DNA from: Pseudomonas mangrovi
GTDB taxonomy: Bacteria; Pseudomonadota; Gammaproteobacteria; Pseudomonadales; Pseudomonadaceae
DNA: 64,000 nucleotides
Assembly: GCF_003052585.1 (NCBI RefSeq)
Contig: NZ_QASN01000020.1
Location: 558,001 to 622,000, forward strand
Reading direction: 5' to 3'
Of this stretch, positions 7,891-15,909 are shown one piece after another. Both the position numbers and the translations under genes were made by a program. Under the pieces are notes generated by a model. That model saw only the letters and a program-made list of their open reading frames with translations, was not told the origin of the DNA and searched no databases. Positions within the stretch are counted from its first letter, which is position 1. The number at the start of each line of letters is the position of its first letter.

Positions 7891-8922
7891 TCAGCGGGGA
7901 CGGCCGGGCTGCCGGCGAATGTGCTCGGCACGCGCGCGCAGCTGGCCGCAGCCACCGTCGATGTCCTGACCGGCGGAATTGCGCACCTTGGTCAGCACGC
8001 CGCGGCTGTGCAGGTAGCGCACCATCTGCACGATGCGCTCGCCCTCGGGGCGCTGATAGTCGTCGGCGTCCAGGCTGTTGTAGGGGATCAGGTTCATCAC
8101 CGCGTACTTGCCCTTGAGCAGGCGCAGGATGCCGTCCATTTCCTCGACGCTGTCGTTGATGTCCTTGAGCAGGGTCCACTGGTACTGGATCGGGTGGCCG
8201 ACCTTGCGCGCGTAGTCCTCGCCCAGCGCCACCAGCTCCTCGGGGTCCATGCGTGGCGCCCGCGGCAGCAGCTGCTGGCGCAGCGCGGCGTCGGTGGTGT
8301 GCAGGGAGAGGGCGAGGGCGGGCTTGACCCGCTCCTGCGGCAGGCGCTCGAACACGCGCGGATCGCCGACGGTGGAAAACACCAGGTTCTTGTGGCCGAT
8401 GCCGCCGGCGTTGCCGAGCAGGTCGATGGTTTCGAGCACGTTGTCGAGGTTGTGCGCCGGCTCGCCCATGCCCATGAACACGACCTTCTTCACCGGCCGG
8501 TAGCGTCGCGCCAGGACCACCTGGGCGAGGATCTCCGCGCTCGACAGCTGGCGCAGCAGGCCGCTCTTGCCGGTCATGCAGAACACGCAGCCGACCGCGC
8601 AGCCAACCTGGGTCGAGACGCACAGACCATCGCGCGGCAGCAGCACGCTTTCCACCATCTGGCCGTCATTCAGTCCCACCAGCAGTCGCGCCGAGCCATC
8701 CGCGGCAGGATGTTCCGAGCGCAGGCTGGCGAGTGCATCGAGTTCGGCAGAGAAGCCCGGCAGCGCTTCGCGCACGCTCAGCGGCAGGAAGTTCTCGCTG
8801 TGCTGGCGGCGGGTGCCGGCGGCCAGCGGCTTGCCTTCCAGCCAGGCACGCAGGATGCGCGCGCTATGGCGAGGCAGGGCGCCGTATTCGGCAAGACGAA
8901 GGTGGAAATCGGCGATACGCAT
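7891..8922 (-). CDS. RlmN-family radical SAM RNA methyltransferase (second-paralogue type)
   Basis: A 343-residue radical SAM enzyme. The iron-sulfur cysteines C108, C112 and C115 lie in GCAVGCVFC. GMGEPAHN (SAM binding) and SLHTTD follow. Near the C-terminus C325 in GQDIDGGCGQL matches the methyl-carrying cysteine of RlmN, so the double-methylation chemistry on adenosine looks possible. Pseudomonads usually carry their housekeeping rlmN with ndk and pilF. This copy lies beside a stator-like operon and a DUF1883 gene, so it is probably an additional paralogue. Its RNA target is unknown. Confidence 0.85.
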   Translation of the reverse strand: MRIADFHLRLAEYGALPRHSARILRAWLEGKPLAAGTRRQHSENFLPLSVREALPGFSAELDALASLRSEHPAADGSARLLVGLNDGQMVESVLLPRDGLCVSTQVGCAVGCVFCMTGKSGLLRQLSSAEILAQVVLARRYRPVKKVVFMGMGEPAHNLDNVLETIDLLGNAGGIGHKNLVFSTVGDPRVFERLPQERVKPALALSLHTTDAALRQQLLPRAPRMDPEELVALGEDYARKVGHPIQYQWTLLKDINDSVEEMDGILRLLKGKYAVMNLIPYNSLDADDYQRPEGERIVQMVRYLHSRGVLTKVRNSAGQDIDGGCGQLRARAEHIRRQPGRPR

Positions 8923-9037
8923 GGGGCGCGCATGCTATCACCGGCGGGGGGCTGCGGCGTAGCGCCGAGCGGCGTGTCGCGATGGCTGGGCGCGTGCTAT
9001 GGTCGCGCCCCTTTTCGACCGCATGACGGTAGCCAGC

Positions 9038-9325
9038 ATGAAATTCATCCATCAGCGCGAGCAGCTCAACGAAGGTGACCTGGTCATCATCGAAAGCTCG
9101 CAACCGTGCAACATCCGTCTGATGAGCGACGCCAACTTCCGCGCCTTCCGCAACGGCGGCCGCCATACCTACCATGGCGGCGCCTTCGAGCGCTTCCCGG
9201 CGAAGATCGAGGTGCCGGCCAGCGGCTTCTGGAACATCACCCTCGACACCGTGACTCGCCGCGCGATCAGCGTCACGCGCAAGCCGAAGCTGAACTACAG
9301 CATCCGTATCCTGCGGCGTAGTTGA
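9038..9325 (+). CDS. DUF1883 domain protein
   Basis: A 95-residue soluble protein matching the DUF1883 family over its whole length, with the typical start MKFIHQREQLNEGDLVIIE and central FRNGGRHTYHGGAFERFP. Its function is unknown. It has no signal peptide and is probably a small beta-rich cytoplasmic protein. The ATG at 9038 fits the usual family length. An upstream in-frame ATG at 9023 would add five residues. It is divergent from the RlmN-like gene with about 115 bp between the starts. Confidence 0.85.
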   Translation: MKFIHQREQLNEGDLVIIESSQPCNIRLMSDANFRAFRNGGRHTYHGGAFERFPAKIEVPASGFWNITLDTVTRRAISVTRKPKLNYSIRILRRS

Positions 9326-9386
9326 GGTTTTGTGGATCGCGGACTGCCGACGAGCAGGCAGCCGCTTTCGGCAATGGCGCTGGCGA

Positions 9387-9917
9387 TTACCGGGAAAGCA
9401 GGGCCTCGAGCGCGCGAAGGCGTTGCTGCTCACGTCGGATCACCGCAGCCAGTTGTTCGTGTCGGTCCTGCATCGCCGCGGCGTTGAGCTGAGGGCTGAT
9501 CGGTAGCTTGAGGAACGCGCATTGTTCAGCGTTCGTCGTCTGCGGGTCATCCAGACAGGCTTGATACATCTGGGCGCGAACCGCCTTCATGTCATCTGCG
9601 TCAACAGGCTTGCTGAGGTTCTGCTGCTCCTTTTCGAGACGTCGAATCTCTGCCTGTGTGCGCTGTAGCTCCTGCTGCAGCTGCTCGGCAGTGGCACCCT
9701 CTGGAAGGCGCCGCTCGGGATCAAGTCCGGAGGCTTCGAAGGAGCCGACCGAGCCTTCCGAGATGATTTCCGACTTTTCCTCGGCAGGGCAGGGTCGATC
9801 CGAATAGGTCAGATGCCCATCGGGATGCACACACTTGATGATCCGTGCTTCGGCCAAGGGCAGAGCGAAGACCAGAAGGAGGGCAGGTAGGCTACGTGGC
9901 GAGCAGATGATGTTCAT
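9387..9917 (-). CDS. Exported DUF4124 domain protein with coiled coil
   Basis: A 176-residue protein with an N-terminal signal peptide (hydrophobic LPALLLVFALPLAEA, cleavage near 24). The DUF4124 signature follows (IIKCVHPDGHLTYSDRPCP), with two cysteines that may pair. A glutamine/glutamate-rich coiled coil spans about residues 78-100. Two later Cys residues (QACLDDP, EQCAFL) and a final helical stretch complete it. It is probably periplasmic. Its role is unknown. It stands alone between a plus-strand DUF1883 gene and the ybhPON-like operon. Confidence 0.82.
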   Translation of the reverse strand: MNIICSPRSLPALLLVFALPLAEARIIKCVHPDGHLTYSDRPCPAEEKSEIISEGSVGSFEASGLDPERRLPEGATAEQLQQELQRTQAEIRRLEKEQQNLSKPVDADDMKAVRAQMYQACLDDPQTTNAEQCAFLKLPISPQLNAAAMQDRHEQLAAVIRREQQRLRALEALLSR

Positions 9918-9981
9918 GCCCGCACGTTAGCCGAAGGCGAGCGCAGTAGTTGCGCACGGAATCACATTGCCGTGCTGGGTT

Positions 9982-10986
9982 TCACCCCGCCTGCTCGACC
10001 GCCCCCTGGCGCTGGTCATTGCCCTGGCGCAGTTTCTTGGCGCGCGCTTCCAGCAGCAGGTAGACCAGGGTGGCGACCAGCAGCGGAATCAGGAAGTAGA
10101 TCACCCGGTAGCCGATCAGCGCCGCCAGCACCGAGCCCTTCGATACTTCGTGCGCGAGCAGGGCGATGAATACCGCCTCGAGCACTCCAAGGCCGGCGGG
10201 AATGTGCGTTATCACCCCAGCAACACTGGCCAGTAGCAGCACGCCCAGCACCGTCGGGTAATTGATGCCATCCGGCATCAGAACGAACACGACTGCTGCC
10301 ATCAGCGCCCAGTTGCTCGCGCCGAGCAGCACCTGGAGCAGCGCCAGGCGCAGTGACGGCAGCATGATCTCGTGACCGCGCAGGCTCCAGCTACGGCGTT
10401 TGGAAAACGCACAGAGCAGGAAGTAGCCGAGCGTGGCCAGGATAAGGCCGACGCCGATCAGGCGCAGCGCACTGGAGCCGATTTCCCAGGAGGAGGGCAG
10501 CTTGAGCAGACCACTGACGAAGATCACGCCGGCCAGGCATAGGTAGCCCATCCAGTTGGTCAGCACACTGACGCTCAGCACCTTGGTGATAGTGGCCTTG
10601 CTCAGGCCCAGGCGCGAGTAGAGGCGGTAGCGGAAGGCCACGCCGCCGACCCAGGCGCTGAGGTTCAGGTTGAAGGCGTAACAGACGAACGTCACGGGCA
10701 GGATCTGCCGGGTGGGCAGATGGTGGCCGGTGTAAAGCCTGCCAAGCAGGTCGAAGGTGCTGTAGAGCAGGTAGCTGATGGTCGTCACCCCGAGGGCGAT
10801 GGACAGCGTCGTCGCGTCATAGGCGCGCAGGCTGCTGACCACCTCGTCCCAATCCAGGCGGCGAGCCAGCATGACCATCAGGACCGCGACCAGCACGAAG
10901 AAGGCGATGGTCAGCAGACGGCGGAAGAACGGCCAGCCGAACCGCCGTGGCGGCGTCGGTTGCTCAGTGAGTTCGCTGGAGTTCAT
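9982..10986 (-). CDS. YbhN-like integral membrane protein (UPF0104, LPG synthase TM family)
   Basis: A 334-residue protein with about eight membrane segments. It belongs to the UPF0104/YbhN family, related to the flippase part of lysylphosphatidylglycerol synthase. The start at 10986 is supported by a strong AGGAGG ribosome site 7 bp upstream. It overlaps the end of the cardiolipin synthase gene by 23 bp. It is the last gene of a ybhP-ybhO(clsB)-ybhN-like set, the same trio and order as in E. coli. A role in handling phospholipids at the inner membrane is likely but unproven. Confidence 0.88.
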   Translation of the reverse strand: MNSSELTEQPTPPRRFGWPFFRRLLTIAFFVLVAVLMVMLARRLDWDEVVSSLRAYDATTLSIALGVTTISYLLYSTFDLLGRLYTGHHLPTRQILPVTFVCYAFNLNLSAWVGGVAFRYRLYSRLGLSKATITKVLSVSVLTNWMGYLCLAGVIFVSGLLKLPSSWEIGSSALRLIGVGLILATLGYFLLCAFSKRRSWSLRGHEIMLPSLRLALLQVLLGASNWALMAAVVFVLMPDGINYPTVLGVLLLASVAGVITHIPAGLGVLEAVFIALLAHEVSKGSVLAALIGYRVIYFLIPLLVATLVYLLLEARAKKLRQGNDQRQGAVEQAG

Positions 10987-12235
10987 CGCCGGCCTCCTCA
11001 TGCACGCGCGCAATGGGCTCAAATGCCACCACGTCCTTCTCCGGGTCGGCGCGCAGCAGCGCCAGGCGTGGCTTGTGCGCAGGGAACCAGCCGACCATCG
11101 CCGGAAAATGGCGCAGGAAGTGGAAGATCACGAAGATCAACGGCACGCGCCACAGGTAGCCCTTGAGAATCCGTTCCAGTTCGACCTGTCGACAATGGTT
11201 CTGGATCAGCACGTCAAGCGCCTGGTGCAAGACCTGGTTGAAGGCACGGTCGCGGATTACCAGATTGGCCTCAAGGTTCAGCGACAGACTCAGCGGATCG
11301 AGATTGCTGGAGCCCACCGTCGACCATTCCTGGTCGATCAGAGCGACCTTGCCGTGCAGGGGGCGGGCGCAGTACTCGTGGATATGCACCCCGTCGCGCA
11401 GCAGGTAGTTGTAAAGCATCCGCGCGCCAAACTTGGCGATCGGCATGTCCGGCTGGCCCTGCAGGATCAGCGTCACCTGCACGCCGCGGCGGGCGGCGTT
11501 GCGGATCTCGCGCAGCACCCGATAGCCGGGAAAGAAATAGGCGTTGGCAATCACCACCCGCGAATGGGCCGAGCGGATCGCCTCCAGATACTGCTCCTCG
11601 ATGTCATTGCGGTGCTCATGGTTGTCACGGCTGACGAACAGCATGCGCGCGTCGCCCCGCCGCGGTCCCTGTTCTGGATACACCGGCTGCGGGTAGCGGC
11701 GCTGCCACCAGCGTCGACGCTGCAGCGGCTGGGCGAGGTGGGCGATCACGAAACGATGGATATCGGCCACGATCGGGCCTTCCACTTCAATGGCGTAATC
11801 CTGCTTGGCCTGGGGACCGAAGTCGGCCAAATGATCGGCAGAGAAGTTGATGCCGCCGACGAACGCGATCTCCCCGTCGATCACGATCAGCTTGCGATGC
11901 AACCGGCGGAACACGTTGAGACGTTGCCCCATCAGCCGCTGGCCGGGATCGAATATCTGGATGTGTACACCGGCCTCGGTAAGGCCGGCGACGAACTCCG
12001 CCGACAGGTCGGCGGAGCCGAAACCATCGATGTTCAGGGTCACCGCGACGCCCCGGCGCGCGGCGTCGATCAGCGACGCCCGCAGCTGCTGCCCGACCTT
12101 GTCCTCGGCGAGGATGAAGGTCTCCAGCAGCACTTCGCGCTGCGCCGCAGCGATGGTCTCGTTCACCCGCGGGTAGAAGGCTTCGCCGTTTTCCAGAAGA
12201 TGTACGCGATTGCCGTCGCGCCAGTCGAATCTCAT
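10964..12235 (-). CDS. clsB: ClsB-like cardiolipin synthase (phospholipase D superfamily)
   Basis: A 423-residue phospholipase D superfamily protein. Two HKD motifs are complete: HRKLIVID (H113, K115, D120) and HGKVALID (H294, K296, D301). Each is followed by the usual GGxN or GSSN segment (GGINFS, GSSNLD). ClsB (YbhO) of E. coli makes cardiolipin from phosphatidylethanolamine and phosphatidylglycerol and lacks the N-terminal membrane segments of ClsA. This protein also lacks them. Its start overlaps the stop of the YbhP-like gene by 4 bp, and its neighbours are the same as in E. coli. Confidence 0.9.
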   Translation of the reverse strand: MRFDWRDGNRVHLLENGEAFYPRVNETIAAAQREVLLETFILAEDKVGQQLRASLIDAARRGVAVTLNIDGFGSADLSAEFVAGLTEAGVHIQIFDPGQRLMGQRLNVFRRLHRKLIVIDGEIAFVGGINFSADHLADFGPQAKQDYAIEVEGPIVADIHRFVIAHLAQPLQRRRWWQRRYPQPVYPEQGPRRGDARMLFVSRDNHEHRNDIEEQYLEAIRSAHSRVVIANAYFFPGYRVLREIRNAARRGVQVTLILQGQPDMPIAKFGARMLYNYLLRDGVHIHEYCARPLHGKVALIDQEWSTVGSSNLDPLSLSLNLEANLVIRDRAFNQVLHQALDVLIQNHCRQVELERILKGYLWRVPLIFVIFHFLRHFPAMVGWFPAHKPRLALLRADPEKDVVAFEPIARVHEEAGDELQRTH

Positions 12236-13032
12236 AGCAACAACTCCACGGCCAGAGGTAGGTGGTCCGAAAGGTGTGACCACGGCCGCGTGGAAAGGGT
12301 CTGTGCGTCCTGCATTTGAGCGTTGCGCACGTAGATCCGGTCGAGCGCAAGCAATGGCCAGCGCGCCGGGAAAGTTCGCGCCAGACGTCCCTGGGTGTGG
12401 GCAAAGGCTTCGCGCAGGCCGGCGCGCTGTTCGAGCACGGCGCAGGCGCGTTGGCGCCAGTCGTTGAAATCCCCGGCGACTATCACCGGCGCATCGGCGG
12501 GCACCTGTTCGAGCAGCTCGCAGAGCAGACCAAGCTGCTGCTGCCTGTGGTTCTCGCTCAGCCCCAGGTGGACGCAGATGGCGTGCACCTCGTGCTGTCC
12601 GGGTACCTGCAACACCGAGTGCAGCAGGCCGCGGCGCTCGGGGCCGGCGATCGAGACGTCGAGGTTCTCGTAGCGCAGGATCGGGAACTTCGACAACAGC
12701 GCATTGCCGTGATGGCCGTGCGGATACACGGCGTTGCGGCCGTAGGCGAACTCCGGCCACATGCTGTCGGCGAGGAATTCGTACTGTGGCGCTTCGGGCC
12801 AGTTGTCGACCCGCGCCGCGTGGCGCTCGTGGGTGCCCAGTACTTCCTGGAGGAACAGCAGGTCGGCGCCGACGGTGCGTACCGCATCGCGCAGCTCCGG
12901 CAAGATGAAACGCCGGTTGAAGAAGGTGAAGCCCTTATGGGTATTCACCGTCAGTACACGGATGCTGTTGACCGCCGGCGCGCTTTCCGCGCGCTGCAGC
13001 GGCACGACCTTGGATGGGTTTTCACTTCTCAT
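12232..13032 (-). CDS. YbhP-like endonuclease/exonuclease/phosphatase family protein
   Basis: A 266-residue protein with the Mg-dependent endonuclease/exonuclease/phosphatase fold. Visible motifs are NTHKG, the metal-binding LFLQEV, VIVAGDFNDW and LSDHLPL near the end. It has no signal peptide. Its E. coli counterpart YbhP has no firmly established substrate; phosphodiesters or lipid head groups are possible given the lipid-related partners. It overlaps the DUF72 gene upstream and the clsB-like gene downstream by 4 bp each, pointing to one coupled operon. Confidence 0.88.
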   Translation of the reverse strand: MRSENPSKVVPLQRAESAPAVNSIRVLTVNTHKGFTFFNRRFILPELRDAVRTVGADLLFLQEVLGTHERHAARVDNWPEAPQYEFLADSMWPEFAYGRNAVYPHGHHGNALLSKFPILRYENLDVSIAGPERRGLLHSVLQVPGQHEVHAICVHLGLSENHRQQQLGLLCELLEQVPADAPVIVAGDFNDWRQRACAVLEQRAGLREAFAHTQGRLARTFPARWPLLALDRIYVRNAQMQDAQTLSTRPWSHLSDHLPLAVELLL

Positions 13033-13946
13033 GCGGCATCTTCCTTGCGTTGGCCGGGGTGTTCGCTCAGCCCGTCGGCAAGCCCCAGCAAATCGATCAG
13101 GCGGCGTGCGTCGTAGGGCGCGCGTACCTTCACGTCGTTGTCGAAATAGCAGTAGAGGTCGCGGCTGCGCCGTGTCGGGGCCGGCTCTGCGCTGGCGAGG
13201 CGTGCGTCGCGGGGTTGTTCGCCGCGCGTCCAGGCACGGATGCGCTGGCTCCAGTGGCGCAAGGCAGCCTCGCCGTAGCCGCTGGTGTAGAGCTGCCTGT
13301 CGCCGTGCAGGCGGAGGTAGAGGAAGTCCGCGCTGAGATCCTCAAGGTACGGCCACTTGCCCGCCGTGTCCGCGACGACCAGGGCCACGTCGTGCTCGCG
13401 CAACAGCGCGACGAACCGCCCGTCGACGAAGCTGTCGTGGCGGATCTCCACCGCGTGGCGCATTTTTCGGCTCCGGTCGATCTCCAGCAGGGTGCGACCA
13501 GCCATGCGTTCCTCGTGTTGCCGGGCGATGCCCAGTGCTTGCTCGGTGTCATGGGGCAGCTGAGCGAGAAAGTCCTCCATCAACGCGGCATCGAAGCGAA
13601 AGCTGGGAGGAAACTGCCAGAGCAGCGCCCCCAGCTTTTCGCCCAGGCCGAGCACGCCTGAGGCAAGGAAGTTGGCCAGCGGCCCCTCCACGTCGCGCAG
13701 GCGACGCACGTGGGTGATGTAGCGCGGCGCCTTGACCGAGAACTCGAAGCCGTCCGGTGTCTGCTCGTGCCATTGCTGGTAGCTGGACGGGCGCTGCAGC
13801 GCATAGAAGGAGCCGTTTATCTCGATGCTGCTCAGCGCCCGCGACGCGAAGGCCAACTCGTCCTTCTGCCGCAGGCCTTGCGGATAGAAGTCACCGCGCC
13901 ACGGCGCGTAGCGCCAGCCGGAAATACCGATACGAATGCTCGCCAT
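13029..13946 (-). CDS. DUF72 (YecE-like) family protein
   Basis: A 305-residue TIM-barrel-like DUF72 protein. The opening IRIGISGWRYAPWRGDFYP, the SIEINGSFYALQ segment, VEIRHDSF and YLRLHGD are family hallmarks. Its biochemical function is not known. The C-terminal part contains YCYFDNDVKVRAPYDA, the usual end of the family. It is the second gene of the CBS-DUF72-ybhP-clsB-ybhN operon, starting 36 bp after the CBS gene and overlapping ybhP by 4 bp. Confidence 0.88.
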   Translation of the reverse strand: MASIRIGISGWRYAPWRGDFYPQGLRQKDELAFASRALSSIEINGSFYALQRPSSYQQWHEQTPDGFEFSVKAPRYITHVRRLRDVEGPLANFLASGVLGLGEKLGALLWQFPPSFRFDAALMEDFLAQLPHDTEQALGIARQHEERMAGRTLLEIDRSRKMRHAVEIRHDSFVDGRFVALLREHDVALVVADTAGKWPYLEDLSADFLYLRLHGDRQLYTSGYGEAALRHWSQRIRAWTRGEQPRDARLASAEPAPTRRSRDLYCYFDNDVKVRAPYDARRLIDLLGLADGLSEHPGQRKEDAA

Positions 13947-13982
13947 GGGCGGCCGGGCGGCACCGCAGCGCCGCCGCTGTCC

Positions 13983-14396
13983 TCAGTGCGCCTTGGCCAC
14001 CCCGCGCAGCAGGGTATTGCTGCTGCGGGGTTCGTCGAGCGCGGCGATGTTGCCCAGCGAGACCACGCCCACCAGGCGCTTCTCGCGGTCCAGCACCGGC
14101 AGGCGACGCACCTGGATGTCCGCCATGTTGCGCGCCACGTGGCCGACCTCCTCGTCGGCGAAGCAGTAGCGCACGCCGCGGGTCATCACGTCGGCCACTG
14201 CGGTCTGGCCATCGCGGCCGGCGGCGACGGCACGAATGGCGATGTCGCGGTCGGTGAGCATGCCCACCAGGCGGTCGTTCTCATGCACCAGCAATGCGCC
14301 ACTGTCGATGCGCGCCATCAGGCTGGCGGCATCCCGGATACTGTGCTGAGGGGTGACGCTCTGCACGTCGCGGGTCATCACGTCGCTGATTCTCAT
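13983..14396 (-). CDS. Two-CBS-domain protein
   Basis: A 137-residue protein made only of a tandem CBS pair (about residues 8-60 and 73-125). Each repeat has the DVMTR start (SDVMTRDV, ADVMTRGV), and the second ends in LVGVVSLGNIA. CBS pairs bind adenine nucleotides such as AMP, ATP or SAM and act as sensors. As a stand-alone protein it probably regulates a partner. It heads the DUF72-ybhPON operon and is divergent from the PLDc_N-Ku-LigD group, so a link with stress physiology is plausible. Confidence 0.88.
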   Translation of the reverse strand: MRISDVMTRDVQSVTPQHSIRDAASLMARIDSGALLVHENDRLVGMLTDRDIAIRAVAAGRDGQTAVADVMTRGVRYCFADEEVGHVARNMADIQVRRLPVLDREKRLVGVVSLGNIAALDEPRSSNTLLRGVAKAH

Positions 14397-14644
14397 GCCT
14401 GTACCTCCCCGGGGACTGCATCGCCCGGTTGCTGAATTTCCGACAATCCGTCGTCCGGGCAGCTGCAGCCGGTGCGACGGGGCCTATGTAAGGTCCGACT
14501 GAGCCGCACGCGGGGCGTTCCTGAGCATCGACCGGCGGCGTGCATGGCCGTGCGTCCGATCCCTTCGACACCTCGCGGCGTTCGCGGGTCCCACGGCAGA
14601 CAGGCCGACGCCCTCGCTTGGCCGCCGAACAGGAGCTGACGCAC
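14397..14644. other. Divergent intergenic region between the CBS operon and the NHEJ genes
   Basis: A 248-bp gap with no gene. It must hold promoters for both the minus-strand CBS-DUF72-ybhPON operon and the plus-strand PLDc_N-Ku-LigD group. I see no convincing sigma-70 pair. A CTATGTA string inside it is at best a weak match to a sigma-S type -10 element. A good Shine-Dalgarno, AGGAG, precedes the plus-strand gene. Confidence 0.5.
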
Positions 14645-14872
14645 ATGTCCGAGATCACCACCTACCGGCTGATCGGCCTGGCCGGCCTGATCGTGCTACT
14701 CGACCTCTGGGCGATCGTCAGCGTGTTCCGCAGCGACGCCACGGTGGGCGTGAAATCCTTCTGGGCGATCCTGATCTCCCTCCTGCCACTGCTCGGGCTT
14801 GTCGCCTGGGGTCTGGCCGGGCCGCGGGGCATGAAGCCTGCGCCCAGTTCCGCCGAGCACAGCAGAGGCTGA
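14645..14872 (+). CDS. Small PLDc_N domain membrane protein
   Basis: A 75-residue protein with two hydrophobic segments (about 7-27 and 38-58) matching the PLDc_N module: VLLDLWAIVSVFRS, then KSFWAILISLLPLLGLVAWGLAG. This module usually sits in front of phospholipase D nucleases or stands alone as a membrane protein. The ATG at 14645 follows an AGGAG ribosome site. It is the first gene before Ku and LigD and faces an operon with a true phospholipase D family enzyme (the ClsB-like protein). Its function is unknown. Confidence 0.8.
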   Translation: MSEITTYRLIGLAGLIVLLDLWAIVSVFRSDATVGVKSFWAILISLLPLLGLVAWGLAGPRGMKPAPSSAEHSRG

Positions 14873-14973
14873 GCGGCCGGCACGCCGGGAAACTTTCGCC
14901 CGGCGCGGCCGGTCATCCCTGCAACGGCACGATGCGTTGCGTGCCTTCAGCAGACGTCATGAGGAGTGCACGC

Positions 14974-15882
14974 ATGCCACGCACGATCTGGAAGGGTGCG
15001 GTCAGCTTCGGCCTGGTCCACATTCCCGTATCCCTGGTGCCGGCGACGCGTCAGCAGGGCATCGACTTCGACTGGCTGGACAAGCGCAGCATGGAGCCGG
15101 TCGGCTACAAGCGGATCAACAAGGTCACCGGCAAGGAGATCGACCGCGACAACATCGTCAAGGGCGTCGAGTTCGAGAAGGGACGCTACGTAGTGATCAG
15201 CGAGGAGGAAATCCGCGCGGCGCATCCCAAGGCGACCCAGACGGTGGACATCGTCGCCTTCCTCGACGCCGGCCAGGTGCCGTCGCTGTACATCGACACG
15301 CCCTATTACCTGACGCCCGAGCGGCGGGGCGAGAAGGTCTATGCCCTGTTGCGCGAAACCCTGGTCAAGACCGGCAAGGTCGCCCTGGCCCAGGTGGTGA
15401 TGCGCACCAAGCAGCATCTGGCGCTGGTGATGCCGGTCGAGGATGCCCTGGTGCTCAATACCCTGCGCTGGGGCAACGAGGTGCGCGGCGTCGAGACCCT
15501 GGATCTGCCCGAGGAAGCGCGCTCGGCGGACCTGGCCAAGCGTGAGCTGGACATGGCCAGGCGCCTGGTCGAGGACATGAGCGAAGAGTGGGACCCGGAG
15601 CAGCACAGCGACAGCTTCCAGGAAAAGATCATGGCGCTGGTCGAGGAGAAGGCGCGCGCCGGGCGCATCGAAACGGTCGCCGAGGTTGACGAAGGCGAGC
15701 CGCGCAGTGCCGAGGTGATCGACCTGACCGACCTGCTCAAGCGCAGCCTCGGCGGTTCGGGCAAGAAGCCGGCGGCCAAGCCGCGCGCTGCAGCCGCCAA
15801 GTCCACCGCCAAGGGCAGTCGCAAGAGCGCGCCGAAGAAACCCTCGAGCGGCTCCGCCGGCTCGCGCAAGCAGGCCGGTTGA
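14974..15882 (+). CDS. ku: Ku protein, non-homologous end joining
   Basis: A 302-residue bacterial Ku. The core (MPRTIWKGAVSFGLVHIPVSL, shown here as its first residues MPRTIWKGAVSFGLVH) and beta-barrel continue to about residue 255. Conserved stretches include YYLTPERRGEKVYALLRE, AQVVMRTKQHLALV and a C-terminal VIDLTDLLKRSL. A Lys/Ala/Ser-rich tail of about 45 residues follows, the kind that aids DNA binding and threading. It binds double-strand ends and recruits LigD. The ATG at 14974 lies behind GAGGAG and gives the normal family start. LigD begins 27 bp downstream. Confidence 0.95.
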   Translation: MPRTIWKGAVSFGLVHIPVSLVPATRQQGIDFDWLDKRSMEPVGYKRINKVTGKEIDRDNIVKGVEFEKGRYVVISEEEIRAAHPKATQTVDIVAFLDAGQVPSLYIDTPYYLTPERRGEKVYALLRETLVKTGKVALAQVVMRTKQHLALVMPVEDALVLNTLRWGNEVRGVETLDLPEEARSADLAKRELDMARRLVEDMSEEWDPEQHSDSFQEKIMALVEEKARAGRIETVAEVDEGEPRSAEVIDLTDLLKRSLGGSGKKPAAKPRAAAAKSTAKGSRKSAPKKPSSGSAGSRKQAG

Positions 15883-15909
15883 TCCAGGCACATCTGAGGA
15901 CGGCAGGGC

